From Xiphydria camelus (lineage: Eukaryota; Arthropoda; Insecta; Hymenoptera; Xiphydriidae), in contig OY783193.1 in the NCBI GenBank assembly GCA_963678675.1, positions 21,941,309 through 22,005,308 on the forward strand: DNA of 64,000 nucleotides. Reading direction: 5' to 3'. Below, piece by piece: positions 46,501-58,165 of this stretch; within the stretch, counting starts at the first letter, position 1, and the number at the start of each line of letters is the position of its first letter. A program made the translations under genes and the position numbers. Under the pieces are notes generated by a model. It searched no databases, had not been told where the DNA came from, and saw nothing but the letters and a program-made list of their open reading frames with translations.

Positions 46501-47743
46501 TTTGATTTCCGTGTTCCATAAAGATAATGCGAACGTTCTATTGTTTCCTGTTCCACTCAATCAATAGCATCTTCTATGGACATCGGTTTTTCTTTTGATA
46601 AAAGTGTACTCATTAAAGGGTCGCACAGTCTACGCGCAAAGCAAGTGACGGCTATGTTATTTAATAATATTTTAACCCTGACGGCTTGCGAGATTCATTG
46701 TACTTCTCTTTAGCTGCTTCTAATCCGCGCTTCAGGACTTCAAGAATTCGCGCCCCGAAATAATCAACATTTTCGGTTTCATACTGGGAAAGTCTACGAA
46801 GTTTGTCATGCAAGAAATTAACATCGAAAAACCGAGAAAAAGCAGCTTTCAACAGGGTAATTAAATCATTTAAATCATCTAGTGAGTGACGATTTGACAA
46901 AAGTTGGTCACTAACTTTGATCTTGCTGCATATGAGCATCTGCGATTTTACACTATTGAGTGAATTTAGTTAATTACAGGGATTTCCCATCAAAGGAGGG
47001 GACAAGCTCACCGGCCAATTTCAGAGTCAAATAAGATGTGTCAATTATTGTTTCGATCTAGGTGACGCCACTCGATGATGCCTCGCTTGACGAATGCGAA
47101 ACTATCGGAGGGTTACTTTCGGTCAAATTAATATGCGAAGAAACGGATTATTGGAGCTCAGAGGTACCCTCATTCACAATCAGGAATGGACCACTCATTC
47201 GAGATGTCGGATGCAACATTTTTGCAGTATTGTTCGACTTACGGTTTTTCCAATTATTATATGACAGCATAATTATCTTTGTTGTGTTCCCGGATCACGG
47301 CGTTGTTCACGACTCCCTGAGAATCCTCGGTTTGCCACCTCGTTGCGGATCTCCGGGTTGCCGTCTCGTCGTTGATTCTCCGGGTTGCCGTCTCGTCGTT
47401 GATTCTCCAGGTTGCCTCTCGTCGCTGGGTCTCCGGGATGCTGTCTCGTCGCTGGGTCTCCGGGTTGCCGTCTCGAATTTTTCTCTCGGTGAACGGATTT
47501 TTCAGTTTCAGTGTTTTTTTTTTACTTTCACGCGTGTGGTCTCCGTGGAAGTTTGCTTGTGTGGTCACTTGAGCCACCCCCTCTGGCATTCGCCCGCAGT
47601 TCCCGGGAAAAACCACACACAAATAACCCGGGAAAGAGGGGTGCGTCCTTCACTTAGTTTTCCCGCACTTCCCAGCCGGCATTTTTTTAGTTTTAATCGT
47701 CCCTTTTTTAAAATTTTAACATCCCACCGCTGTCACCAAAATT
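43527..47743 (-). pseudogene. Degenerate gypsy internal region, tandem copy
   Basis: Same family and order as the palindrome arms but differing at the 3' side, with an extra pol spacer/integrase stretch (43800-44700). Gag remnant 46480-47010, frame 46661-46939 (DLNDLITLLKAAFSRFFD). Acidic spacer frame 44493-45089. It shares many stop codons with the arms, so it descends from the same already dead copy. Confidence 0.85.
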
Positions 47744-48679
47744 TGTTGCGTGCCGGGCTGGTCTTCTTGGTCCGTTTGTAGGGGGCAGGTCCGTGCCCGT
47801 GGAGTGCTGAACCACTCTGCTCGGAAAGAGCGGGATCGGGAGATGAAGAGTTTTATTGCAGGTGGAGAAATGAAAACTCTTAATCCAAGAATTAGGTGAT
47901 CACCAATGAATTATATTTTAACACATAGTTGGAATATAATTTGTCGTTATAAATCGGTATCTGAGTGCACCTCGAGCGGCAAAGTGCATCCTTTTAAATC
48001 AAGAGTCCCCGCCTCTCGGTAATAACGGGGAACCAATCAAATACTCAGCGCTAATGTGGGGAACCAATCTGATACTCAGCGCTAGTCGTAGTCAAGGACT
48101 CTACTCCCACTTTCTTCGTCTACGCACAATGATCTAATCCACGCCCCACGCGTCCACGTGTGAAGAAAGTACGCATCGACCCTGACTCTGGCGCGCACAA
48201 TTCCACGCACTCGAAAGAAAACATGCCCTCATTAACCGTGGGTCTACCGCGCACGAACTCCCGCAATCCGAAGCGCGTATCGATAACAAATCTTATGCGC
48301 GCACGCCTACGTGACTCAAAGAAAGGAGAACTGTTCTTGCTAGGTAAATTAACTACGACCTATCGGTCCGCGAAAGGGGATACCATATTTACAAATGGAG
48401 CTCGCAGCGGCCCGCGACTCAGATCCCCTGTCCATCACGCAATAGAGGTGTTTATAATCTCGCGAATAGAAACCACGGTGGCCTGCGACTTATTTAACTT
48501 ATCACGCAGTCTTCGACGTTCTCGTTCTTTCTCTCTATTACAATCCATCTATACCCTACTTGCTTAATAAAATGACAATAATTAGAGGTTAATACAAAGA
48601 GTTTGAATGCGCCGCCAAAAATCTAGTAACTTCCAAAAGTTATAGGGATTTTAGGTCAAGTCTGGATGCAGACGCGACA
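47744..48679 (-). repeat. A-type LTR, third in tandem
   Basis: 936 bp without the MITE. It is followed at 48680 by a stub of a different LTR type. Confidence 0.9.
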
Positions 48680-48749
48680 ACCGCCATCAAATCCTAGAAC
48701 TATCGAAGGTTATATCGATTCCGAATCGAGTCTAGTTGCGTACGCGACA
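48680..48749 (-). repeat. B-type LTR terminal stub
   Basis: Ends TTGCGTACGCGACA next to the purine tract of the B element. It aligns with the last 70 bp of the A-type LTR but is clearly diverged (CCGCCATCAAATCC against CCGCCAAAAATC). Confidence 0.75.
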
Positions 48750-48943
48750 CCTTCCCCCTTATAAAAAAAATGTTTCACAAAACATTTTTGTAAAATTATT
48801 CTCGTGAATAATTTTAAAGCCGTAATATAATATCAGATCTTAATGTAGTTTCAGGTCTTAATATAATTTCAAGTCTTAATATAATTTCAAAACCTTAAGA
48901 TAATTTCAGAACCTTAATATAATTTCAGAAAATATAAAGGTTA

Positions 48944-49918
48944 TTATTCTAGGTTAGTTTGTGAGTTTTGACCGTTTTGACTGATACTATCTAGTCTAAT
49001 AAAAGCTAATTTTAACTTATTGGTATGAACAATTTTTCTCTTAGTGCTACTTAGTGCAATCTCGGCATTCAGTTTCCCATGCATATGTACAATCTCATAT
49101 GGTCCAGTCCAACTATAATCAAACTTTGACGTTTTCGGTTCCTTTTTTAAATATACATGATCTCCTTCGTGGAACTCGTGGGGATTTACATTTCTATCAT
49201 AATATTTTTTACTTCTTTCTTTAGCCCTTTCCAAATTTCTCGCAGCGGTAGCTTGAGTGGTAGAAATTCTAACAAAAAGATCATCCAGATACTGAATGAA
49301 GGTAGGAGGTACTCGCTCTTTAGCGAACTCAGATGGAATAACCGCCTCTACACTGAAAACCAATTGATGAGGAGTAAAACCTGTGGCTTCATGAACTGAA
49401 GTGTTATAGGAGAAGATTCCGAAGCGGATCCAGTCGTCCCAATCATTTTTTGTGCAAAAATGCTTTAAATAATCTATAAAGACACGATGAGCACGTTCTA
49501 GGGATCCGAGCGATTCAGGGTGAAATTCAGTGGAAGTAAGTCTTTGAATTTTGAAGATTTTGCAAACGTTTTTTAGAATCTGGCTAACGAAGTTGCTTCC
49601 CTGATCGGTGTGGATAGCATGAGGGCAACCAAAACGGCTAATAAATTGCTCGGCTAGTGCGTGCGCAACTGTAACAGAATCAATAGTAGAAAGAGGGATA
49701 GCGTCAGAATATTTGGTGAGGTTATCCTGAATAGTTAGAAGATAACGATTTCCCTTTCCAGTTTTTGGCAATGGCCCTACGATATCCATTTGAATTTTCT
49801 CGAAGGCACGTTTGGGAGTATCAGTGATACGCATGGGTTGCCTGGTATCACGAGAGAGGATCTTGTATCGCTGACAGCTATCGCAGGTGCGAACAAATTC
49901 GGTAATTTGTTTGCGCAT
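48944..49918 (-). pseudogene. pol: Integrase part of B-type gypsy pol
   Basis: 324 open residues: zinc-region end (CDSCQRYK), catalytic core with MDIVGPLPK, HTDQGSNF and FHPESLGSLERAHR giving the D-D-E triad, and a C-terminal tail with KYYDRNVNPHEFHEGDHVYL. It inserts the cDNA into the genome in intact elements. The frame is separated from the upstream RNase H by a 1-base shift near 49950-49960, so it is not translated from the pol start. Confidence 0.9.
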
Positions 49919-52350
49919 TAACGGCCAATAGAAATCTTCCCGAATGCGGTGATATAACTTAGTAACTCCCTGGTGCCACCAGTAGTTGATTCGTGAAATT
50001 CTCGGATTATCTCAGAGCGTTTTTCAAGTGGAGGAATTTCTATTTCGCCCGTACACACTGTTATAGTGTACTCGGAATTGTTGAAAATATTTTTCAGAAG
50101 ATTCCCTACGTCAGTCCATTCGAATGAATTTAACTCAGAATCGTTTGCAGCGATACTAAAACTTTTAATACCTTGGTGGTCCATTAATAATCTCAAAGAT
50201 TTTAAGGACATTTGAAGATAATTCAGAGAGGTTTCTGATTGAGGGGTTTCACGAATGATTAAGTGAAAGACGAGGTATTCCCTATCATCCTTATACGTTA
50301 AAGCGTCACCCAGCTTAATGTGATTTTCTTTTAGATTTTCCACAGAGAAGAATTTTTTCTCAAGTAATTCTAGGCCAATTTCAGAGGAAATGTTCAAGTC
50401 TAGCGGAATGAAATTGATGAGGTTGTCATGACGCATATACAGATGGTCCTTGGAGTGGAATATAGTAGGAAAAGGTTTTGGATGGTTCGTTGATTTGTCC
50501 GAATTTACGTTGTCGATATTGAAGATGCTGGAGTCAATACATCTACGTTTCATTGAGGTCATTTCTAGGTTATTTCCCTCGTCGGTGGCAGCTGGAGCAC
50601 CCATCTGGTCCGGAGGTCTCTTCTTGGACCTATAGAACCCGGCTTTCAGGGAGGCATGCCCAGCTGGTGTGCCACATTCTACTCCTAAGCTATTTCCCTC
50701 GTCGGTGGCAGCTAGAGCACCCATCTGGTCCGGAGGTCTCTTCTTGGACCTATAGAACCCGGCTTTCAGGGAGGCATGCTCAGCTGATGTGCCACATTCT
50801 ACTCCTAATTCTGTTGGTGAGTCGTCCTCGTCGGCAGTGAAATACTCGCTATCACAGTCTGAGTCGGTTGTGTCAGATTCTATTTTACTTGTTTGAAAGC
50901 AATTGACCTCTTCTACGTCGAGTACCAAGCTCCCGCGCGCCAGGAACAAGGTACCTATTAATTCTTCATTTTGATAGAAATTTCTGTCTGCATCCGACAC
51001 CAGATCCTCGGTGAAACAAGGAAGCGGTAATTCGTCTGCGTAGTCGAATACCTCTTCAGTGTTCCTGGGATAAGCGGCATCTTCATTTACATTTTCCGTC
51101 AAAAAGGTGTATGGTTCGGGTAAATGAGAATCATCAGGATCAGTCGGGTTACGGGATAGAGCATCAGCATTCGAATTGATTTTCCCAGGTTTGTATACTA
51201 TATTATAGTCATATTCGTTAAGGCGGATTCGCCAACGCATTAGTTTCGAGGTGGGGTCTTTTGCACTATGCAACCAGACCAAGGGGCGATGATCGGTGAC
51301 AAGAGTAAATTGATGACCATACAAGTATGGTCGAAAATGTTGAACTGCAAAGATAATTGCCAAAAGTTCCTTTTCGGTTGTGTTGTAATTTATTTCAGAA
51401 TCATTCAATGTCCTAGACGCATATGCAATTGGAAGATCCTTGCCAATAATACCCTGACTGAGAACTGCACCGAGTGCGTATTTCGAAGCATCGGTCGTCA
51501 CAACAAAAGGTTTGGAGAAATTTGGAAATTGAAGAAGCGGTTCAGAACACAGGATTTCACGAAGAGCTTCGAAGGCATCTTGAGCGGACGAGATCCAAAC
51601 AAAGGGATTTTCTCTTTTTAATAGTCTGGTAAGAGGCTTGGCTATTTTTGCCATATCCTTGATGAAACGTCTATAGTATCCAACGAGACCAAGGAACTGC
51701 TTGACATTTTTCTTTGTTTTAGGTATTGGAAAACTTCGAACGGCCTTAATTTTGTGGGGGTCGGGTTTCACACCCTCATTGGTAATCTCATGACCGAGAT
51801 AGATCAGTTCGCGGCGCAGGAAATGACATTTCTCAGTTTGGAGCGTTAAACCAGCATCTCGTAACCATGCAAGGAGGGCTTCCAATTTTTAGGCATGTTC
51901 TTCGAGAGAACTGGCATAGACAACGATGTCATCCATATACACAAACAACTCAACACCCTGAAGACCCGATAGTACCGCATCCATCATTCGCTGAAACGAA
52001 GCCGGGGCATTTTTTAAACCGAAAGGCATTTTATTGAACTCGAAGAATCCGAAGGGGGTAGAAAAAGCTGTTTTGTGTTTAGATTTTGGATCCATCGGGA
52101 TCTGGTGAAAACCCGAGGCGAGGTCGAGGGTGGAAAAATACTTTGCGCCCCCGAGTTGGTCTAGAATATCCGTAATATTAGGAAGGGGATACGCGTCACT
52201 AATAGTTTTTTCGTTCAAGGCCCTGTAATTGATTACCATACGCCAACGAGGTTTTCCTGACGAGTCAGCTTTCTTTGGCACGATCCACACGGGGGAATTG
52301 TAAGGAGACATTGACGGAGAGATGACATTATTTTCGAGGAGTGAACCGAC
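49918..52350 (-). pseudogene. pol: Reverse transcriptase and RNase H of B-type gypsy
   Basis: Reads SPYNSPVWIVPKK, LDLASGFHQIPM, FVYMDDIVVYA (catalytic aspartates present), then the thumb, RNase H (YASRTLNDSE, TTEKELLAI, TDHRPLVW, NADALSRNP), a long acidic spacer and the start of the integrase zinc region. A stop at 51889-51891 splits RT, another at 52351-52353 separates it from protease, and a 1-base shift near 49955 ends the frame. A 120-bp piece of the spacer (50574-50693) is duplicated in tandem (50694-50813). Confidence 0.9.
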
Positions 52351-53220
52351 TTATTTACGGATCTCTTCCCTGTGCATCGGAGGAAAACGATACTGTTTCG
52401 TATTTACTGGTCGTTCGTCCGTAGTGATTATTGTATGCTTGGCAAAGGTCGTTGAACCTAGTTTATCACCGGGTAAGTAAAATTGATATGGAAATTGCAC
52501 GATTATATTTAAAATACTAGTCTTTTCTATCTCTTCAAGATCTGATAAATCAAGAATTTCAACTAATTTTGAGATACGTTTCGCGACTTCTTTTGAATTG
52601 GATTTAAAGGGATCTTTTACTCGACTTGTTTTGTCTAGAAGCGACGGTGCAGCATCAAATTCCTCCAATGTCAAAGGGGACACGTGAAGCGTGATGTAAC
52701 TAGTGGTGGAGTTGATGGCAAAAACCTTGGCAACTCCATTGCTCTGTTTGGTGAGTACTTCACCTATGAAAACACCTGGCCCAGCATTGACTCTACGAAG
52801 ATACCCGCTTTTTCTGTCAATATTCTTTATTGGAAGGGCTATCAATTTTTTCGTCCGAGGAGGCAAATCGATTGTGGAAGAAGGAGTAACAGAATGAAAA
52901 TTTGCGCCGAGTTCTAGCACAGTTTCAAACCTATCCTTGAAAGAAATAGTGGCCCGCTGTGAGGAGAGAAAATTTGTTCCTAAAATTCCGTCCATCGGAA
53001 AGGCGAATTTATTGTTAACAACTTGGAATTTGACATTAATATTCTCAATAGGAACGATGACTTCGCCGAGAGTATGCAGCATACCAGTGCCAACCCCCGT
53101 AACGCTATATTTAATATTTCGGTCAATTTCCGCGTCCCGTTTTAATGCTCCCTTTTTTTATTAAATTCAGTTGCGATCCGGTATCGACAAGGAATTTCGA
53201 ATTATCTTTAACGAATTTTA
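52351..53220 (-). pseudogene. pol: Protease and linker of B-type gypsy
   Basis: LVDTGSQLN at about 53170-53200 is the aspartic protease active site, read in the -1 frame relative to the end of gag. A frame change at an A7 run (near 53155) separates it from the rest of the protease (ILGTNFL flap/helix region) in the open frame 52351-53082. The frame ends in the stop at 52351-52353. Confidence 0.85.
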
Positions 53221-53235
53221 TGTTTTGTAGCGGAA

Positions 53236-54444
53236 TTATGGGGAGTTTACCAAGGCCTCCGTTCTCGAGGTTGTAGCAGACTCGGTGGATCCGGCTCGCG
53301 CAATCATCAACGCGCCCCGCGAGGTTTGCGCCAGCGGGGCGCTCCTCGCGTTTAAATGATTCTTATCCCGATTTTTACGTTTTTCCCCCGACTGATGAGT
53401 ATAGCGGGGATTTTGGAATTTATCTTTACGGCTGATATGTTTATTTCGGTCGAGATCGTCGAATTTACGATTAAAGTGATATTGGTGCTCGCGAGATTGT
53501 CCACGCTCGCGGTCATACCCTCGGTCGCGCTCACGCCCCCATCCGCGTCGAGAATCGGGTTCACGCCTTCGATCACGATTTTGTTTGTACGGGTATGGAT
53601 TATCCCGTCGCGGTTGTCGATTTGCATTGGAATTAGGAACATTATTCGTATTATAAACCGTACTTTGAATCGAGTTTGGTTTTGATGTTCCCTGAAGATG
53701 ACGCGAACGTTCGATAGTCTCTAATTCAACCCTCACAGCAAGATCAATGGCACTCTCTAAGGATATCGGTTTCTCTTTTGAAAGTAAAGTACTCATCAGG
53801 GGATCACGTAATCCGCGCGCGAAGCAAGTGATAGCCGCGTCTTTTAGTAGCGTTTTGACTCCGGCGGCTTGTAGTTCGTCATATTTTTCATTAGTTGCCT
53901 CTAATCCACGCGCTAAAATTTCGAGAACTCGCGCCCCAAAATACTCAACGCCCTCATTTACATTCTGAGAAGTTTTTCGAAGTTCGTCATGCACCAGATT
54001 TACATCAAAAAATCGGGAAAAAGCGGTCTTGAGCAAGGTAATCAAATCATTCAGGTCAGCAGGAACGCGACGATTTGCCAAAAGTTGGTCGGCGTGACCT
54101 TTGATTTTACTACAAATGATAGCCAAAAGATTTTCGCGATCGGAGGGTTTTACGCGTGTCTCGGCAATTTTGCATTGCTTGATGAATTTGGTCAATTCGG
54201 AAGGTTTTCCATCAAAAGAGGGAACCAGTTCGCCTGCTAATTTCAAGGACAAATGAGAAGTGCCAGTTGCGTTTGTTTCAGGTTCGGCAACGCCAACCGT
54301 TGATGCTTTGCTTGGTGGATGTGATACTACCGGAGAGCTATTTTGAGTCACCGGAGGGATTTGCAAGGAAACGGGTTGAGGAGTTCCCGTTTCCGCGATT
54401 TGAAAAGGGCCGCTACCGCTCACGAGAGATATTGGACGCAACAT
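53236..54444 (-). CDS. gag: gag of B-type gypsy
   Basis: 402 open residues. The middle (LVPSFDGKPSELTKFIKQC, AFSRFFDV, VEYFGARVLEILARGLE, CFARGLRDPLMSTLL) is the capsid-like region of gypsy/17.6-type elements. The C-terminal 110 residues are very rich in Arg, Asp and Asn, probably RNA binding; no CCHC finger is visible. Its overlap with the protease frame suggests -1 frameshifting. This is the intact relative of the gag remnants at 33.3, 41.2 and 46.6 kb. Confidence 0.9.
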   Translation of the reverse strand: MLRPISLVSGSGPFQIAETGTPQPVSLQIPPVTQNSSPVVSHPPSKASTVGVAEPETNATGTSHLSLKLAGELVPSFDGKPSELTKFIKQCKIAETRVKPSDRENLLAIICSKIKGHADQLLANRRVPADLNDLITLLKTAFSRFFDVNLVHDELRKTSQNVNEGVEYFGARVLEILARGLEATNEKYDELQAAGVKTLLKDAAITCFARGLRDPLMSTLLSKEKPISLESAIDLAVRVELETIERSRHLQGTSKPNSIQSTVYNTNNVPNSNANRQPRRDNPYPYKQNRDRRREPDSRRGWGRERDRGYDRERGQSREHQYHFNRKFDDLDRNKHISRKDKFQNPRYTHQSGEKRKNRDKNHLNARSAPLAQTSRGALMIARAGSTESATTSRTEALVNSP

Positions 54445-54489
54445 CTTTCTTATTCTATTTGGCTAAAGACTTATCGGTATGATGCCTCC

Positions 54490-54675
54490 TTGGGGATCTC
54501 CGTGTGGCCGCCTCGCTGTAGATGTCCGGGTCGCCTCGCTGTGGATCTCCGGGTTGTCGCCTCGCTGTGAATGTCCGGGTCGCCTCGCTGTAGATGTCCA
54601 GGTCGCCTCGCTGTAGATGTCCGGGTCGCCTCGCTGTGGATGTCCGAGTCGTCTCGCTGTGGATCTGCGGTTCCG
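54490..54675 (-). repeat. 24-bp minisatellite in the B leader
   Basis: About seven or eight units of CGCCTCGCTGTNGATNTCCGGGT between the primer site and gag. The A elements have a similar short-period repeat at the same place (about 32920-33050, 42000-42130). Confidence 0.8.
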
Positions 54676-54926
54676 TACTTTGATTCGCGGTGGATAGTTT
54701 TTTTTTTCAGTGTCTCTTTACGCGGGTGGTCTTAAGTGGAATTGTAACACGCGTGGTCACTAAAGCCACCTCCTCTGGCATTTACCCTACGGTTCCCGGG
54801 GAAAACCACGCACAAAGAACCCGGAACAGAGGAGTGCGTATTAAAGTTTGCTTTTAATAAAGTCTTCCGCACTTTCGAGCCGGCACTGTCACTTTCCGAA
54901 ATTGTCAAATTGTCCGTTTTTGAACT

Positions 54927-54944
54927 ATCCCACCGCTGTCACCA
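54927..54944 (-). other. Primer binding site, probably tRNA-Leu
   Basis: On the element strand TGGTGACAGCGGTGGGAT, three bases inside the LTR. It resembles the complement of the tRNA-Leu(AAG) 3' end with one mismatch to the form I remember. The same site follows the A-type LTRs. Confidence 0.65.
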
Positions 54945-54947
54945 AAA

Positions 54948-55124
54948 TGTTGCATGCCCAAGCCGGTCCTCGTAGATTGCAGAGGGCAGGTCCGCGCCCA
55001 TGGAGTGCTAAGGCGCTCTGCTCGAAAAATGCGGGGAAAGCGTATGAAACTTAGAATGTGCTCGGTAGTTTGACGATCGTCGTATATTTTTAAAATTGCA
55101 CAACGTGGATCGAATAATTGATCT
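54948..55124 (-). repeat. B-type LTR stub, 5' side
   Basis: TGTTGCATGCCCAAGCC onward, adjacent to the primer site. After 177 bp it passes abruptly into an A-type LTR start (55125). Confidence 0.8.
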
Positions 55125-55548
55125 TGTTGCGTGCCGGGCTGGTCTTCTTCGTCGTTTGTAGGGGGCAGGTCCGTGCCCGTGGAGTGCTGAACCACTCTGC
55201 TCGAAAAGAGCGGGATCGGGAGATGAAGAGTTTTATTGCAGGTGGAGAAATGAAAACTCTTAATCCAAGAATTAGGTGATCACCAATGAATTATATTTTA
55301 ACGCATAGTTGGAATATAATTTGTCGTTATAAATCGGTATCTGAGTGCACCTCGAGCGGCAAAGTGCATCCTTTTAAATCAAAAGTCCCCGCCTCTCGAT
55401 AACAACGGGGAACCAATCAAATACTCAGCGCTAATGTGGGGAACCAATCAAATACTCAGCGCTAATGTGGGGAACCAATCTGATACTCGACGCTAGTCGT
55501 AGTCAAGGACTCTACTCCCACTTTCTTCGTCTACGCACAATGATCTAA
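55125..55548 (-). repeat. A-type LTR, part 1 (continues at 63894-64000)
   Basis: Matches 47744 onward up to the word ATGATCTAA. The next LTR bases (TCCACGCTCCACGCG) reappear at 63894 after the 8.3-kb insertion and run to the window end. Confidence 0.9.
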
Positions 55549-55775
55549 AGCCGCTCCCACACGATGCGTCCAGCGTTGGCTCCAGCGGTGGTTCCAGCGT
55601 TGGTTCCAACGCTGGACGCAATCGCCATTTCCCCGCCCACACGATGCGGCGAATGCCTTCCAGCGTTGGACACATCGGCATTTGCCACATCGTGTGGGAG
55701 GACGTTCGCGAATGGTATGCTTCCAACGTTGTCCCCATGCCACGTTCGGGCTTCTGTCGGTAAATTTGAGCCGCG

Positions 55776-56165
55776 TCAAAGGAGCTCTGCAGTTGGCCGG
55801 GATTTTGGTTGAAGGACTTGATACAACAATTTGCTCTTTCCTTTCGATTGTAATTGCGACTCAACGTACTTAATAGAAACGTCATCGTATCTATCGAAGA
55901 TGACGTAAATTCTTGTGACGAAACGCTGATATGAAAAATTCTGCATACGCTCGAAAAATGCAGTGTCAAAATCTCCGAAAGTATTATATTTTGGAGATTG
56001 AATTTTATGCATTAGTGACATTCCATCGAAAATACAAACTTTCGAATGATCAGATTTCATTATTTGCTGGAAAGTGTTGTTTCCACATGCATGTGTACTC
56101 TTTGAATTTCGATTACTAATGCTGATTTCGTACTGTTCCGGTAGAACCCTTCGTAGTCAAAGAGA
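55776..56165 (-). pseudogene. PIN/XPG-nuclease-like fragment
   Basis: The open frame contains VCIFDGMSLMHKIQ followed about 45 residues later by YVIFDRYDDVSIKYVES. This resembles the start of FEN1/XPG-like PIN nucleases (an early Asp in a DGM motif, then a second acidic strand), a domain known from some DNA transposons such as Academ. The frame opens at an upstream stop near 56165 and ends inside the terminal repeat after about 130 residues, so the protein is cut off. Family assignment is by eye only. Confidence 0.45.
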
Positions 56166-56440
56166 TCTGTAGGGTAATCAAATATTTCATGCGATAAGAA
56201 CTGTCTCTGATCTTTTTATCACTACTTGTAGATTGCTTTTCTTTGAGAGGCTTGTAATTGAAATTATAAAATGGTTTTCTTACTGGTGGGTCAAAAATGT
56301 ACTTCTTATTTCATTCGATTCTCCAGATTCTTAGATCGCGATAATAATGCACGGTAAGAGTCGTTATAGACGTCCGCCTAAGGTGAGACGAAACACTGCT
56401 ATTATAACAATTGAAAAATGTAGGTACTTGTAATATTACA

Positions 56441-57170
56441 CCCCCCACAAAAACAGATTCTCTGTAAAAAAAGGCGGCATGTTCATTCAGTGCCAACAAA
56501 AATTGATACGTAAAATACTCTCCAAAAAAGATTTGAAATCAATTAAGATCGCCATGTTCAAGATTTATGTATTAAAAGTAAAAGGCATCATTTGAAAAAA
56601 AAATTATTGTAAATCAAGTTACTAAAAAATTCGACTAAAAAAATTTATAAAAAAATTTTAATAAAAAAGAACTTGCCGCGTTTAAGTTTTCATATTTTGT
56701 CCACTATGCCGAATAATTGGCAGTGCTTGGACGGTGCTAGAGTGATTCATAAATTACACTGCCGAAGTCAAATTCAGAGAATTTCAGAAGGCCCCCGCCT
56801 AATCGGTTTCCCGTGCGACATTCGGTATACTGGTGGTATCATATTATAAGTGTATGAATTTATTTAAAATCATAAGTGCATAAACATCGAGTATAATTCT
56901 GTCTGAATTTTTTATTTTGAAGAAAAAAACGCGGCAAGTTCTTTTTTATTAAAATTTTTTTATAAATTTTTTTAGTCGAATTTTTTAGTAACTTGATTTA
57001 CAATAATTTTTTTTTCAAATGATGCCTTTTACTTTTAATACATAAATCTTGAACATGGCGATCTTAATTGATTTCCAATCTTTTTTGGAGAGTATTTTAC
57101 GTATCAATTTTTGTTGGCACTGAATGAACATGCCGCCTTTTTTTACAGAGAATCTGTTTTTGTGGGGGGA
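56441..57170. repeat. Inverted repeat, 250-bp arms
   Basis: CCCCCCACAAAAACAGATTC and its reverse complement are the outer ends. Arms meet a 230-bp spacer starting after AACTTGCCGCG (56669-56680 and 56929-56940). AT-rich; no coding. Confidence 0.9.
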
Positions 57171-57211
57171 TTTCACTACTTTTTGGAATTTATTCATCGG
57201 GAGAATATGTA

Positions 57212-57423
57212 CACCCGGGGATACGGTATCTGTCGCTGGTGACTTTTTTTAAACGTTATTTTTAAACGTACTAACCAATGAATAATTAATTCTCATGCGC
57301 TCATTAGCTACGGTGACATCTACTCTCGTGAATGAAAGTATGAGGATTATTAATTATTGGTTAGTACGTTTAAAAATAACGTTTAAAAACAGTCACCAGC
57401 GACAGATGCCGTGTCCCCGGGTG
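57212..57423. repeat. 212-bp hairpin MITE, CACCCG ends
   Basis: CACCCGGGGATACGG to CCGTGTCCCCGGGTG, flanked by TA (57210-57211, 57424-57425). Third member of the family at 28104 and 31041, with different outer 15 bases. Confidence 0.9.
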
Positions 57424-58165
57424 TACATGTAGGAGAATAGTTTTTTATTATTAAGTATTACTGCAGAACGAGTAGGTTAGAAGATTTTCATAAAGACTCA
57501 CGATTTTCTGACATATCATCTCGTACAGGTGCAACCGAAGAGGATCTAACTCGTGTCCTGTCCGTAAAAAGATGACTCGATGGACATCGGAGAATGTCAG
57601 TCTTGTCAGCGAGCGCCTTCATCCATAGTACCCATAGTACTTTCATTGCAATATGGGCTTTTCGTTCCAACTATTCCTGCTTTAAGGAGGTTCGACTATC
57701 AGACGAAAACTAACTTACAGCCCTAATTTTTTTATATGATATACACGAATACTTTACACAACTAATACGAAAATTTGAGCAATATAGACCGTCTATAGTT
57801 TCTTCGTTATTTTATTCTAAAGTTGACCACTTTTAACATATCGCCTTATGGCAGACGATTGTACTAAGGTAGATTATCACTGACTTTAACACACATTCCG
57901 CCAACTTTAGACTTTGAAAGACTAGTAATTTGACAGATGAAATATTAAGGATTATGTAAAAAATAAGTAAATTGGGTTTTACCGTATAGTTGCAACGTAA
58001 TATTGTCATGAAATTCGTTTTGACTTCGCAAACCATTAGCATGCCATATTAACGGGTAGAAGAAGTCGAAGGCGATGGAGTGGAGGCGATGAACTAAAAA
58101 TAAAATAAAATTTAGTATATAAATCGAAACTTGTAGTAGGAAGGCAGAGGGCAAGCACCGATGAG
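57424..58165. other. No recognised gene
   Basis: AT-rich, with short frames on both strands; nothing recognised. Confidence 0.5.
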
